In this document: positions 1 through 6,560 of the stretch, in pieces
How positions within the stretch are numbered: the first letter of the stretch is position 1
Layout of the letters: every line of letters starts with the position of its first letter
DNA from: Eubacterium sp.
Lineage (GTDB): Bacteria; Bacillota; Clostridia; Lachnospirales; Lachnospiraceae
Direction of reading: 5' to 3'
DNA length: 13,107 bases
NCBI GenBank assembly: GCA_017445525.1
Contig: JAFSTZ010000224.1
Location: 1-13,107 of the forward strand
Notes under the pieces: model-generated
The model's input: the letters and a program-made list of their open reading frames with translations, nothing else
Database searches by the model: none
What the model was told of the DNA's origin: nothing
Made by a program: the position numbers and the translations under genes

Positions 1-2
1 AC

Positions 3-680
3 GAAGTAAAGGATCGCAGATTTGACGGGCTTATCATCACCGGCGCACCCCTGGAGAAGACCAGATTTGAGGATGTGGTTTACTGGAAAGAGCTCTGCGA
101 GATCATGGAGTGGTCCAAGACACATGTCCACTGTACCTTTCACAGCTGCTGGGGATCGTGTGCTGCGCTGTACTATCACTACGGCATAAAAAGAGTTGTG
201 CTTGATGAGAAGATCTCAGGAGTGTATGAGCACTCTGTTTTAAAGAAAAAGTCGCCGCTCTTTCGTGGCTTTGATGATATATTTTATATGCCGCAGAGCA
301 GGAGTTTTTCCATACGTCCGGAGGAAGTTGAGGCGGTCTCTGACCTGGAAGTGATGGCTGTGTCGGATGAGTCAGGTATAGCGATCATCAAAAACAGAGA
401 CAGCTCGCAGTTTTTCATCATGGGGCATCCGGAGTACGATCCCAAAACGCTCCAAAAGGAGTATGAGAGGGATACGTTGAAGGGACTTAACCCGATTATA
501 CCAAAGAACTATTTCCCGGATGATGACCCGACCAAAAGACCTGTTGTCAGGTGGTTTTCATCCGGACAGCTTCTTTACAGCAACTGGCTGAACTACTATG
601 TATATCAGTCGACACCTTATGATGTGGCTACTATCGACGGTCGTGAGGAGCATGCAAAGGACGTTAAGGGACTTGAGTGA
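3..680 (+). CDS. metA: Homoserine O-acetyltransferase, MetA family (C-terminal part, 5' truncated by window edge)
   Basis: First committed step of methionine synthesis: acylation of the homoserine hydroxyl, in the cytoplasm. The open frame runs in from the left edge; the first complete codon is at base 3 and the stop is at 678-680. Visible family marks are DGLIITGAPLE, the nucleophile Cys in HSCWG (codon 147-149), GVYEH, RGFDD, GHPEYD carrying the catalytic His and Glu (codons 426-428 and 432-434), an Arg 12 residues after that Glu, and NWLNYYVYQ near the end. The Glu after GAPL is the residue that in this family marks acetyl-CoA use (Gly in the succinyl-CoA enzymes), so O-acetylhomoserine is the expected product. 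Some usually conserved spots differ: SRSF where SRHT is common, WFSS where WRSH is common, and CWGSCA where CWGAQA is common. The core catalytic residues are intact, so it is probably active, but it could be a diverged paralogue. Confidence 0.9.
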   Translation, partial: EVKDRRFDGLIITGAPLEKTRFEDVVYWKELCEIMEWSKTHVHCTFHSCWGSCAALYYHYGIKRVVLDEKISGVYEHSVLKKKSPLFRGFDDIFYMPQSRSFSIRPEEVEAVSDLEVMAVSDESGIAIIKNRDSSQFFIMGHPEYDPKTLQKEYERDTLKGLNPIIPKNYFPDDDPTKRPVVRWFSSGQLLYSNWLNYYVYQSTPYDVATIDGREEHAKDVKGLE

Positions 681-772
681 CAAACCTTGAGTGATGGCAG
701 ACTTTTCAGCAGTAAAAGAGTTATGTTTCAGTCGGCACATTTATACGTAAAAGAAGGGGATATGAGGCTTAT

Positions 773-2854
773 ATGAGGATAGACCTGTTTCCTACAGACA
801 AGATCGGTGATCTGGAATACCGCAAGGGGCTGGTATTCCCGTTTGGTGCGACCTATATCGGCAATTTTGTTAACTTCAGCGTGTTTTCCAAGGAGGCTAC
901 GGGATGCACGCTGGTTCTTTATCATCACGGACAGAGAGAGCCTTATATCGAGATACCTTTCCCTGATGAGTTCCGGATAGGCGATGTATACACGATGATG
1001 GTGTTCGGGCTCAACATCGAGACCACGGAATACGGCTTTAGATTTGACGGACCGTATGATCCGGAGCATGGGCTTTGGTTTGATAAGCAAAATGTCCTTC
1101 TGGATCCGTATGCGAGATCGGTTTCAGGCAGGACCGTCTGGGGACAGGAGCCTGATTACGACAAGCCTTTCCAGCACAGGGGCCAGATAATACCCGAGGA
1201 CTACGCTTGGGAGGGAGATAAGCCGCTCGAGATCAAGCCGGAGGATCTGACTATATACGAGTTGCATGTGAGGTCGTTCACAAAGCATAAAAGCAGTGGT
1301 GTCAGCCATCCGGGGACGTATGCGGGACTTACCGAGAAGATACCGTATCTCAAGGAACTCGGTATCAATTGTGTCGAGTTGATGCCTGTATTTGAGTTTG
1401 ATGAGTTCGAGAACTCGCGAGTCGTAGACGGAAAGAGGCTGTATAACTACTGGGGATATTCGACCGTGTGCTTTTTTGCTCCGAAGGCCGGCTATGCTGC
1501 CACGGCAGCTTTTGGCATGGAGGCCGATGAGTTCAAAAACATGGTCAGGCTTTTTCATAAAAATGGTATCCAGGTCATACTCGATGTGGTGTTCAACCAC
1601 ACTGCGGAAGGGAATGAGAACGGACCTACGATATCTTATCGCGGCATAGACAACCGCACCTATTATCTGCTGACGCCGGATGGATACTACTACAATTTCA
1701 GCGGTTGCGGCAACACCATGAACTGCAACAACCCTGTGGTTCGTTCGGTGGTTCTTGACAGCCTGCGTTACTGGGTGTATGAATATCATGTTGATGGTTT
1801 TCGGTTCGACCTTGCGTCTATACTGACGCGAGATGAGAGTGGGGCACCTATGATGAACCCGCCTCTACTCGAGCAGATCGCACATGATGCCATACTCGGC
1901 AAGAGCATCCTGATCGCTGAGGCCTGGGATGCCGGCGGACTGTATCAGGTCGGAAGCTTTCCGAATTATCTTCATTGGTCCGAGTGGAACGGCAGATATC
2001 GTGACAGTGTGAGACGGTTTATAAAAGGCGGCGCCGAGTGTGCACCGGAGGTTTACCGGAGGATCTGCGGATCGGCTGATATGTACGGTGAGAGAGGAGC
2101 AGAGGCGTCCATAAACTTCATAACCTGCCATGACGGTTTCACGATGCATGATCTCGTTTCTTACAACGAGAAGCACAACGAGGCAAACGGTGAGAACAAC
2201 AACGACGGCTGCAATGATAACGACAGCTGGAACTGCGGAGTAGAGGGCGAGACGGATGATAGTGATATAAATGCTCTCAGGCTCCGACAGATGAAAAACA
2301 TGTTCACCATACTTCTTACATCCCGTGGTATCCCGATGATCCTGTCCGGAGATGAGTTCGCCAACACGCAGTGGGGCAACAACAATGCCTACTGTCAGGA
2401 TGATGAGATATCTTGGCTTGACTGGACATTTTTAAAGAAAAATAAAGAGCTCCACGACTATGTGAAGGGACTTATCAGTCTCAGAAACGATCACCCCGTG
2501 CTGAGGGATCCGTCATATGACTTCGGACACAATGGTACCGGGTATCCTGCGATATCTTTTCACGGAACAAACCCGTGGGAGTTCGATGAAGATGCTCACT
2601 CACTCGTGTTCGGATATATGTTTGCAGAGGATCACGTAAGATACAAAACAAAGAAGGACTGCTTTATATATGTGGCGGTCAATGCCTGGTGGGAGGAGGT
2701 ATACTTCCATCTGCCCGAGCTTCCGGATGGACTTGAGTGGAAGATGATAGCGGAGGCAAACGTCGCATTTATATCGGAGAAAAAAGCGAAGGTATGCGAT
2801 GGCGGTTTCGGTCTCGGCCCCAGATCCTCCGCAGTTTTGATAGCGAAGTTTTGA
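773..2854 (+). CDS. glgX: Glycogen debranching enzyme GlgX (GH13 isoamylase type)
   Basis: Hydrolyses alpha-1,6 branch points of glycogen or limit dextrin in the cytoplasm. The protein has 693 residues, slightly longer than the roughly 660 of E. coli GlgX. Residues about 19-115 look like the N-terminal CBM48 beta-sandwich (ATYIGNFVNFSVFSKEA). The GH13 barrel follows: region I DVVFNH at 271-276, region II GFRFD with nucleophile Asp346, region III AEAWDAGG with acid/base Glu383, and region IV CHDGF with Asp454. The NHTAEGNENGP and SYNEKHNEANGENN stretches are typical of the GlgX/isoamylase branch rather than pullulanase. ATG 773 was chosen because the ATG at 762 runs into a stop after four codons. 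Shine-Dalgarno-like GAGG precedes 773 by five bases, with a purine run slightly further upstream. No other glycogen gene is visible in the window. The gene stops 5 bp short of the convergent argC stop, with no obvious terminator between. Confidence 0.95.
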   Translation: MRIDLFPTDKIGDLEYRKGLVFPFGATYIGNFVNFSVFSKEATGCTLVLYHHGQREPYIEIPFPDEFRIGDVYTMMVFGLNIETTEYGFRFDGPYDPEHGLWFDKQNVLLDPYARSVSGRTVWGQEPDYDKPFQHRGQIIPEDYAWEGDKPLEIKPEDLTIYELHVRSFTKHKSSGVSHPGTYAGLTEKIPYLKELGINCVELMPVFEFDEFENSRVVDGKRLYNYWGYSTVCFFAPKAGYAATAAFGMEADEFKNMVRLFHKNGIQVILDVVFNHTAEGNENGPTISYRGIDNRTYYLLTPDGYYYNFSGCGNTMNCNNPVVRSVVLDSLRYWVYEYHVDGFRFDLASILTRDESGAPMMNPPLLEQIAHDAILGKSILIAEAWDAGGLYQVGSFPNYLHWSEWNGRYRDSVRRFIKGGAECAPEVYRRICGSADMYGERGAEASINFITCHDGFTMHDLVSYNEKHNEANGENNNDGCNDNDSWNCGVEGETDDSDINALRLRQMKNMFTILLTSRGIPMILSGDEFANTQWGNNNAYCQDDEISWLDWTFLKKNKELHDYVKGLISLRNDHPVLRDPSYDFGHNGTGYPAISFHGTNPWEFDEDAHSLVFGYMFAEDHVRYKTKKDCFIYVAVNAWWEEVYFHLPELPDGLEWKMIAEANVAFISEKKAKVCDGGFGLGPRSSAVLIAKF

Positions 2855-2859
2855 TTACG

Positions 2860-3900
2860 TTATGGTACCATCGGTACCAGTCTGAGGCCTTCCTGCTCGG
2901 GCAGGCCGAAGATCAGGTTCATGTTCTGCACTGCCTGACCGGCTGCTCCCTTGGTGATATTGTCCATGGCGCCCATCATGATGACACGGTTGGTGCGCTG
3001 ATCGTATTTGATATTTACGTCTACGAAGTTTGATCCCTCGACCCACTTGGTCTCCGGCGGTGTAGCTCCGTCCAAAACCCTTACGAAGTATTCATCTGAG
3101 TAGTCCTCGATATATGCCTGCTTCAGCTCATCCTCAGTGTGTGAACCGTTTACGGTTGCGTAGGCTGTGACGAGTATGCCGCGGTTCATCGGTACCAGAT
3201 GAGGAGTGAAGTTGATAGTTACCGGCTCACCTGCGATATAGGAGAGCTGTTCCTCGATCTCCGGAGTGTGACGATGGGTTGCAACTCCGTATGCTTTTAT
3301 GTTTTCGTTTACTTCACAGAAAAGGTTCGGAACCTTGGCGCCACGGCCTGCTCCGGAGGTTCCGGACTTTGCGTCTACTATGAGAGTTTTCATATCGATC
3401 CATCCCCTGCGTGCCAGCGGTGCGACAGACAGTGTGGAGCAGGTAGGATAGCAGCCGGGATTTGCGATGAGCCTGGCGCTTTGTATATCCTCACGGTGTA
3501 TCTCGCACAGTCCGTAGACGGCCTCCTCTATGAGAGAGGGTGACTTGTGCTCTATGCCGTACCATTTTTCATAAACAGAAACATCCTTGATACGGTAGTC
3601 TGCTGAGAGATCGATGACCTTTGCTTTGTTCAGGATGTCCTCGGTCAGGATACCTGCGAGATATCCCTGCGGAGTGGCAGTAAAGATGACATCCACCTCG
3701 TCAGCGAGCCTGTCCAGATCGTCGCCCTTGCAGATGTCGTCGACAAGCTTGGTGAAGTTGCCGAAAACACTTGCAAACTTCTGGTTTACGTAGCTTTTGG
3801 AACCGTACCATACGATCTCTGCGTCCTTATGTCCGAGTAAAAGCCGCACCAGCTCCTGTCCCGCATAACCGGTTGCGCCTATGATACCTACCTTTATCAT
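2860..3900 (-). CDS. argC: N-acetyl-gamma-glutamyl-phosphate reductase
   Basis: Third step of arginine synthesis: NADPH-dependent reduction of N-acetylglutamyl-5-phosphate to the semialdehyde, cytoplasmic. The protein has 346 residues from the chosen start. It begins with the Rossmann signature IIGATGYAGQELVRLL (6-21). The catalytic Cys150 lies in NPGCYPT, a Gly-rich SGTSGAGRG loop spans 179-187, and the HRHTPEIEEQ segment (209-218) contains the active-site His. It ends shortly after the MMGAMDNITKGAAGQAVQN stretch, which is typical of the family. The frame can be extended eight codons upstream to 3924, but that would place the AAGGAGG ribosome binding site inside the gene; ATG 3898-3900 is 8 nt from that site and starts at MIKVGIIGA as expected. 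It stands alone, opposite in direction to the other arg genes here, with its own consensus promoter. The gene meets glgX tail to tail. Confidence 0.96.
   Translation of the reverse strand: MIKVGIIGATGYAGQELVRLLLGHKDAEIVWYGSKSYVNQKFASVFGNFTKLVDDICKGDDLDRLADEVDVIFTATPQGYLAGILTEDILNKAKVIDLSADYRIKDVSVYEKWYGIEHKSPSLIEEAVYGLCEIHREDIQSARLIANPGCYPTCSTLSVAPLARRGWIDMKTLIVDAKSGTSGAGRGAKVPNLFCEVNENIKAYGVATHRHTPEIEEQLSYIAGEPVTINFTPHLVPMNRGILVTAYATVNGSHTEDELKQAYIEDYSDEYFVRVLDGATPPETKWVEGSNFVDVNIKYDQRTNRVIMMGAMDNITKGAAGQAVQNMNLIFGLPEQEGLRLVPMVP
2863..2879. repeat. Short perfect inverted repeat at the glgX/argC convergence
   Basis: TGGTACC, three bases (ATC), then GGTACCA: a 7-bp perfect stem lying inside the last codons of argC, just past the glgX stop. 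No T-run follows on either strand, so it is not a canonical intrinsic terminator. It could still be a weak bidirectional 3'-end hairpin. Part of the symmetry comes from argC coding for LVPMVP, so it may be incidental. Confidence 0.4.
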
Positions 3901-3908
3901 CGTTTGTT

Positions 3909-3915
3909 CCTCCTT
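3909..3915 (-). promoter_or_regulatory. Ribosome binding site deciding the argC start
   Basis: On the minus strand this reads AAGGAGG, an almost full match to the anti-Shine-Dalgarno, 8 nt before the ATG at 3900. It rules out the longer reading that begins at 3924. Confidence 0.85.
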
Positions 3916-3987
3916 GTTTTTCACTATTCACGGCTGTCTTCGGTAAACATAGATATAGCCTTATTCAGTCGTTTTTATTTCTTAAAG

Positions 3988-4016
3988 ATAATATAGTATT
4001 TTTATAGAAATGTCAA
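3988..4016 (-). promoter_or_regulatory. Sigma-A-type promoter for argC
   Basis: Read on the minus strand: TTGACA (4016-4011), a 17-bp AT-rich spacer, then TATTAT (3993-3988). This is a near-consensus vegetative promoter. Transcription would start near 3981, giving an approximately 80-nt leader before the argC ATG. The leader holds two TGAATA hexamers on the minus strand (plus-strand TATTCA at 3962-3967 and 3925-3930) that resemble half sites of the ArgR/AhrC box. They are not arranged as a proper palindromic box, so regulation through them is only a possibility. Confidence 0.8.
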
Positions 4017-4035
4017 ATTCTATTAACATATGTAC

Positions 4036-4064
4036 TTGCGTTTTTGTTGGTTATCTCATATAAT
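4036..4064 (+). promoter_or_regulatory. Sigma-A-type promoter for the ZIP transporter gene
   Basis: TTGCGT (4036-4041), 17-bp spacer, TATAAT (4059-4064); transcription would begin near 4071, about 27 nt before the ATG at 4098. Its -35 lies only 19 bp from the -35 of the divergent argC promoter, so a protein bound between them could affect both. The promoter position also excludes the longer reading of the transporter frame that starts at 4044. Confidence 0.8.
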
Positions 4065-4097
4065 GAGCGTAGAAAGCACAGTATAAGGAGCAGATGT

Positions 4098-4883
4098 ATG
4101 TCACCTGATATAATAAAAATAATATGGGGGATCGTCATACCGTTTTTGGGAACGACACTTGGCGCAGCCTGCGTATTCTTTATGAAGGACGGGTTTGGCG
4201 AGAAGGTCTCGAAGGGACTGTCGGGATTTGCTTCCGGTGTGATGGTGTCCGCATCGTTTTTCGGGCTGCTGGCGCCGGCGATAGAACAGTCTGCGGATAT
4301 GGGTAAGCTGGCATTTATCCCGGTAGCGATAGGCTTTTTGATCGGGATGCTGTTTTTGCTTGTGATAGATATGATCGTTCCACATATCCACATGGACGAC
4401 AGCGAGGAGGGCGTGAAGTCCGGCCTGAAGAGGACGACCAAGCTGTTTCTGGCGGTCACTATCCATAACATCCCCGAGGGTATGGCAGTCGGAGTCGTAT
4501 TTGCCGGATGGCTCTATGGCAACGAAAGCATGAGCTTTGCCGGAGCGATGGCACTGGCAGTCGGTATCGCGATACAGAACTTCCCCGAGGGTGCTATCGT
4601 GTCGATGCCGCTCAGAGCCGAGGGGATGTCCAAGATGAAGACATTTTTGTACGGGACGTTCTCAGGCGCAGTGGAGCCTGTTGGGGCGCTGTTGATGATA
4701 CTGGCATCGTCGTTTGTGCTGCCGGTGATGCCTTATTTACTGAGCTTTGCGGCGGGTGCCATGTTCTATGTGGTCGTGGAGGAGCTGATCCCCGAAATGT
4801 CCGAGGGAGAGCACAGCAACGTCGGGACGGTGAGCTTTGCTATAGGGTTTGTGCTGATGATGTCACTGGATCTGTGTATGTGA
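4098..4883 (+). CDS. ZIP family divalent metal transporter (GufA/ZupT-like)
   Basis: Membrane protein of 261 residues expected to import zinc or another divalent cation into the cytoplasm. About eight hydrophobic segments are seen, roughly at 8-29, 39-60, 72-95, 115-138, 147-170, 183-205, 207-230 and 243-260. The two signature helices of the ZIP fold are clear: HNIPEG at 123-128 (fourth segment) and QNFPEG at 160-165 (fifth segment), which form the binuclear metal site. A short His/Asp-rich loop (PHIHMDDSEEG, 95-105) precedes the fourth segment, as is common in the family. Near the end, VVEEL (226-230) supplies another acidic pair. The start at 4098 follows AAGGAG at 4085-4090 with good spacing; an ATG at 4094 is out of frame and closes at once. 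The gene appears monocistronic, between its own promoter and a hairpin terminator. Metal specificity cannot be read from the sequence. Confidence 0.92.
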   Translation: MSPDIIKIIWGIVIPFLGTTLGAACVFFMKDGFGEKVSKGLSGFASGVMVSASFFGLLAPAIEQSADMGKLAFIPVAIGFLIGMLFLLVIDMIVPHIHMDDSEEGVKSGLKRTTKLFLAVTIHNIPEGMAVGVVFAGWLYGNESMSFAGAMALAVGIAIQNFPEGAIVSMPLRAEGMSKMKTFLYGTFSGAVEPVGALLMILASSFVLPVMPYLLSFAAGAMFYVVVEELIPEMSEGEHSNVGTVSFAIGFVLMMSLDLCM

Positions 4884-4933
4884 GAATAGTGCAGCATAGT
4901 ATAGAAAAATGCTACGTGTCCCTATTTCTGCAC

Positions 4934-4966
4934 AAGAAACGCATTAATATGCGTTTCTTTAATTTT
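4934..4966 (+). terminator. Hairpin terminator after the ZIP transporter gene
   Basis: An 11-bp perfect stem, AAGAAACGCAT (4934-4944) with ATGCGTTTCTT (4949-4959), closed by loop TAAT and followed by TAATTTTAT. The position, 50 bp past the transporter stop and just before the argG promoter, fits an intrinsic terminator. The T-run is interrupted and the stem is not very GC-rich, so it may be only partly efficient. The central GCATTAATATGC also looks like a protein-binding palindrome, so a double role is possible. Confidence 0.6.
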
Positions 4967-4979
4967 ATGCTTGCATAAA
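4964..4979. promoter_or_regulatory. Palindrome over the argG -35, candidate operator
   Basis: TTTATGC, two bases (TT), GCATAAA: a perfect 7-bp inverted repeat that contains the TTGCAT -35 hexamer of the argG promoter. A repressor bound here would block RNA polymerase. ArgR is a natural candidate given the gene, but the site does not match the usual TGAAT-centred ARG box, so the identity of any binding protein is unknown. Confidence 0.45.
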
Positions 4980-4999
4980 TGCTCCGCCTCGGTTATACT
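4971..4999 (+). promoter_or_regulatory. Sigma-A-type promoter for argG
   Basis: TTGCAT (4971-4976), 17-bp spacer, TATACT (4994-4999). The start of transcription would be near 5006, leaving a leader of about 65 nt before the argG ATG at 5071. The -35 lies within the 16-bp palindrome described separately. Confidence 0.7.
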
Positions 5000-5070
5000 A
5001 TAGGATTGTGAGAAGAAAACACATGGGGCGGCATATTTATATAGCTAAAGCTCCGGAAAGAGAGGATAAA

Positions 5071-6279
5071 ATGAAGGAAAAGGTTGTACTTGCGTATTCA
5101 GGAGGTCTTGACACTACGGCGATCATCCCGTGGCTGAAGGAGAACTTTGATTATGAGGTTATCTGCGTCTGCATCGACTGCGGACAGGAGGAGGAGCTTG
5201 ACGGACTGGAGGAGAGAGCGATATCCTGCGGCGCTTCTAAGCTCTATATAGAGGATGTTGTTGACGAACTCTGCGAGGATTTCATCATGCCTTGCGTGAA
5301 GGCTCATGCCGTATACGAGAACAAATACCTGCTCGGTACTTCCATGGCGCGTCCGCTCATCGCAAAGCGTCTTGTGGAGATCGCGAGAAAAGAGGGCGCT
5401 ACGGCGATCTGCCACGGTGCTACAGGCAAGGGTAACGACCAGATCCGATTTGAGCTCGGCATCAAGGCTCTCGCTCCGGATATCAAGATCATAGCAGCAT
5501 GGCGTTCAGATAAATGGACTCTTGATTCGCGTGAGTCCGAGATCGAGTATTGTCGTCAGCACGGCATTACACTGCCGTTCTCAGCTGACTCGAGTTACAG
5601 CCGTGACAGAAATATCTGGCACATCTCTCACGAGGGATTGGAGCTTGAGGATCCGGCAAACGCTCCGAACTTCGATCATCTCCTGGTGCTCGGTGTTTCA
5701 CCGGAGAAAGCTCCCGAAGAGGGCGAGATCGTGACGATGACTTTTGAGAAGGGTGTTCCGACATCCATCAATGGTAAACAGATGAAGGTTGCCGATATCA
5801 TACGCGAGCTGAACAAGCTCGGCGGAAAGCACGGTATCGGTATCGTAGATATCGTCGAGAACCGCGTGGTCGGCATGAAGAGCCGCGGTGTATATGAGAC
5901 TCCGGGAGGCACGATCCTTTATGAGGCTCACCAGCAGCTGGAGGAGCTGATCCTTGATCGTGAGACTACGGATCTGAAGTTGGATATGGGTAATCGTCTT
6001 GCACAGATCACTTATGAAGGCAAGTGGTTTACACCGCTTCGTGAGGCTGTCTGCGCATTTATAGACAAGACTCAGGAGTATGTGACCGGTGAGGTTAAGT
6101 TCAAGTTGTACAAGGGCAATATAATCAAGCAGGGCACTACATCACCGTACAGCCTGTATGATGAGGATATCGCTTCGTTTACTACGGGAGATCTATACGA
6201 TCATCACGACGCTGAAGGGTTTATCAATCTGTTCGGACTGTCGACCAAGGTGAGAGCGCTTAAGCTTGGACAGGATTGA
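5071..6279 (+). CDS. argG: Argininosuccinate synthase
   Basis: Joins citrulline and aspartate with ATP to give argininosuccinate, the next-to-last step of arginine synthesis, in the cytoplasm. The protein has 402 residues, the usual length. The PP-loop AYSGGLDTT is at 8-16, [14 protein letters not shown] at 86-99 and [10 protein letters not shown] at 115-124. Further on are [33 protein letters not shown] and, close to the end, [13 protein letters not shown], all family marks. The frame stays open back to a GTG at 5008, almost exactly at the predicted transcription start and without a ribosome binding site. ATG 5071 has AGAGG at 5061-5065 with 5-nt spacing and begins at [12 protein letters not shown], so it is preferred. 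It has its own promoter. argH, the usual partner, does not follow; instead a long hairpin separates it from argJ. Confidence 0.97.
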   Translation: MKEKVVLAYSGGLDTTAIIPWLKENFDYEVICVCIDCGQEEELDGLEERAISCGASKLYIEDVVDELCEDFIMPCVKAHAVYENKYLLGTSMARPLIAKRLVEIARKEGATAICHGATGKGNDQIRFELGIKALAPDIKIIAAWRSDKWTLDSRESEIEYCRQHGITLPFSADSSYSRDRNIWHISHEGLELEDPANAPNFDHLLVLGVSPEKAPEEGEIVTMTFEKGVPTSINGKQMKVADIIRELNKLGGKHGIGIVDIVENRVVGMKSRGVYETPGGTILYEAHQQLEELILDRETTDLKLDMGNRLAQITYEGKWFTPLREAVCAFIDKTQEYVTGEVKFKLYKGNIIKQGTTSPYSLYDEDIASFTTGDLYDHHDAEGFINLFGLSTKVRALKLGQD

Positions 6280-6290
6280 TTATGCGAGAC

Positions 6291-6434
6291 AGGCATACCG
6301 CAGTTTCTGTTGATCCTCCGGGCTCCGCTTGCGCCAGAATTGAACGTAGCACTGTGCGGCTTGAAAATACCAAGCCTGCGCAGTGACGTTCAATTAAGGC
6401 CCTACGAATCTAACAGAAACTGCTCTGTATGCCT
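6291..6434. repeat. 144-nt long imperfect hairpin between argG and argJ (MITE-like or structured RNA)
   Basis: The two halves of this segment are inverted copies of each other over most of their length. Outer stem: AGGCATAC (6291-6298) with GTATGCCT (6427-6434), then a perfect 12-bp pairing GCAGTTTCTGTT (6300-6311) with AACAGAAACTGC (6412-6423). Middle: GAT (6312-6314) with ATC (6408-6410) and GGGCT (6320-6324) with GGCCC (6398-6402, one G-U). Inner stem: AATTGAACGT (6338-6347) with ACGTTCAATT (6386-6395), CACTG (6350-6354) with CAGTG (6381-6385), a short stretch, then GGCTTG (6358-6363) with CAAGCC (6371-6376) around a 7-nt loop. About 50 base pairs form in total. A 13-nt unpaired stretch (6325-6337) lies on the left arm only. 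No open frame, T-run, target duplication or known riboswitch/T-box motif was recognised. It could be a non-autonomous mobile repeat, a small RNA or a cis element affecting argG 3' ends or argJ expression. Confidence 0.75.
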
Positions 6435-6481
6435 TAGCCCGATGAAATCGACCAAGTTAAGCACGCACCTTGGATAAACAG

Positions 6482-6511
6482 TTGAACAGAACAAGTGAAT
6501 CGATCTTTATT
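6482..6511 (+). promoter_or_regulatory. Weak candidate promoter for argJBD
   Basis: TTGAAC (6482-6487), 18-bp spacer, TTTATT (6506-6511), about 50 bp before the argJ start. This is the best promoter-like match in the non-hairpin part of the argG-argJ gap (6435-6560), but the -10 is poor. A TGAAT (6496-6500) in the spacer resembles half of an ARG box. Read-through from argG across the hairpin is the alternative. Otherwise this stretch holds only a small CCAAG/CTTGG stem around 6452-6473. Confidence 0.3.
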
Positions 6512-6560
6512 GGGCAGATTGATAAATCAGGTGTGATGGACAAGCTGATGGGAGAAGATC

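Noticed and set aside
1124..1789. Long open frame on the minus strand inside glgX (221 codons)
   Set aside because: It lies fully inside a gene with all GH13 motifs intact, and its translation has no recognisable domain. It is a codon-use shadow, as are the other antisense frames in the window.
2885..2908. GC-rich CCTGC/GCAGG hairpin in the argC 3' end as a glgX terminator
   Set aside because: The stem is short, no T-run follows on the plus strand, and the bases are explained by the argC coding sequence (LPEQEG).
3187..3198. Repeat of CATCGGTACCAG at 2869-2880 and 3187-3198
   Set aside because: Both copies encode the peptide LVPM in argC with the same codons, so the identity is explained by coding.
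4044..4097. Longer N-terminus for the ZIP transporter
   Set aside because: This start lies upstream of and overlaps the TTGCGT-17-TATAAT promoter, and the ribosome binding site sits directly before ATG 4098.
5008..5070. N-terminal extension of ArgG from GTG 5008
   Set aside because: The GTG is at the predicted transcription start with no ribosome binding site. ArgG proteins normally begin near KVVLAYSGG, which fits ATG 5071.
6280..6560. T-box or arginine riboswitch before argJ
   Set aside because: The segment lacks the T-box antiterminator signature and has no terminator with a T-run before argJ. The long hairpin does not resemble any known riboswitch that I can name.
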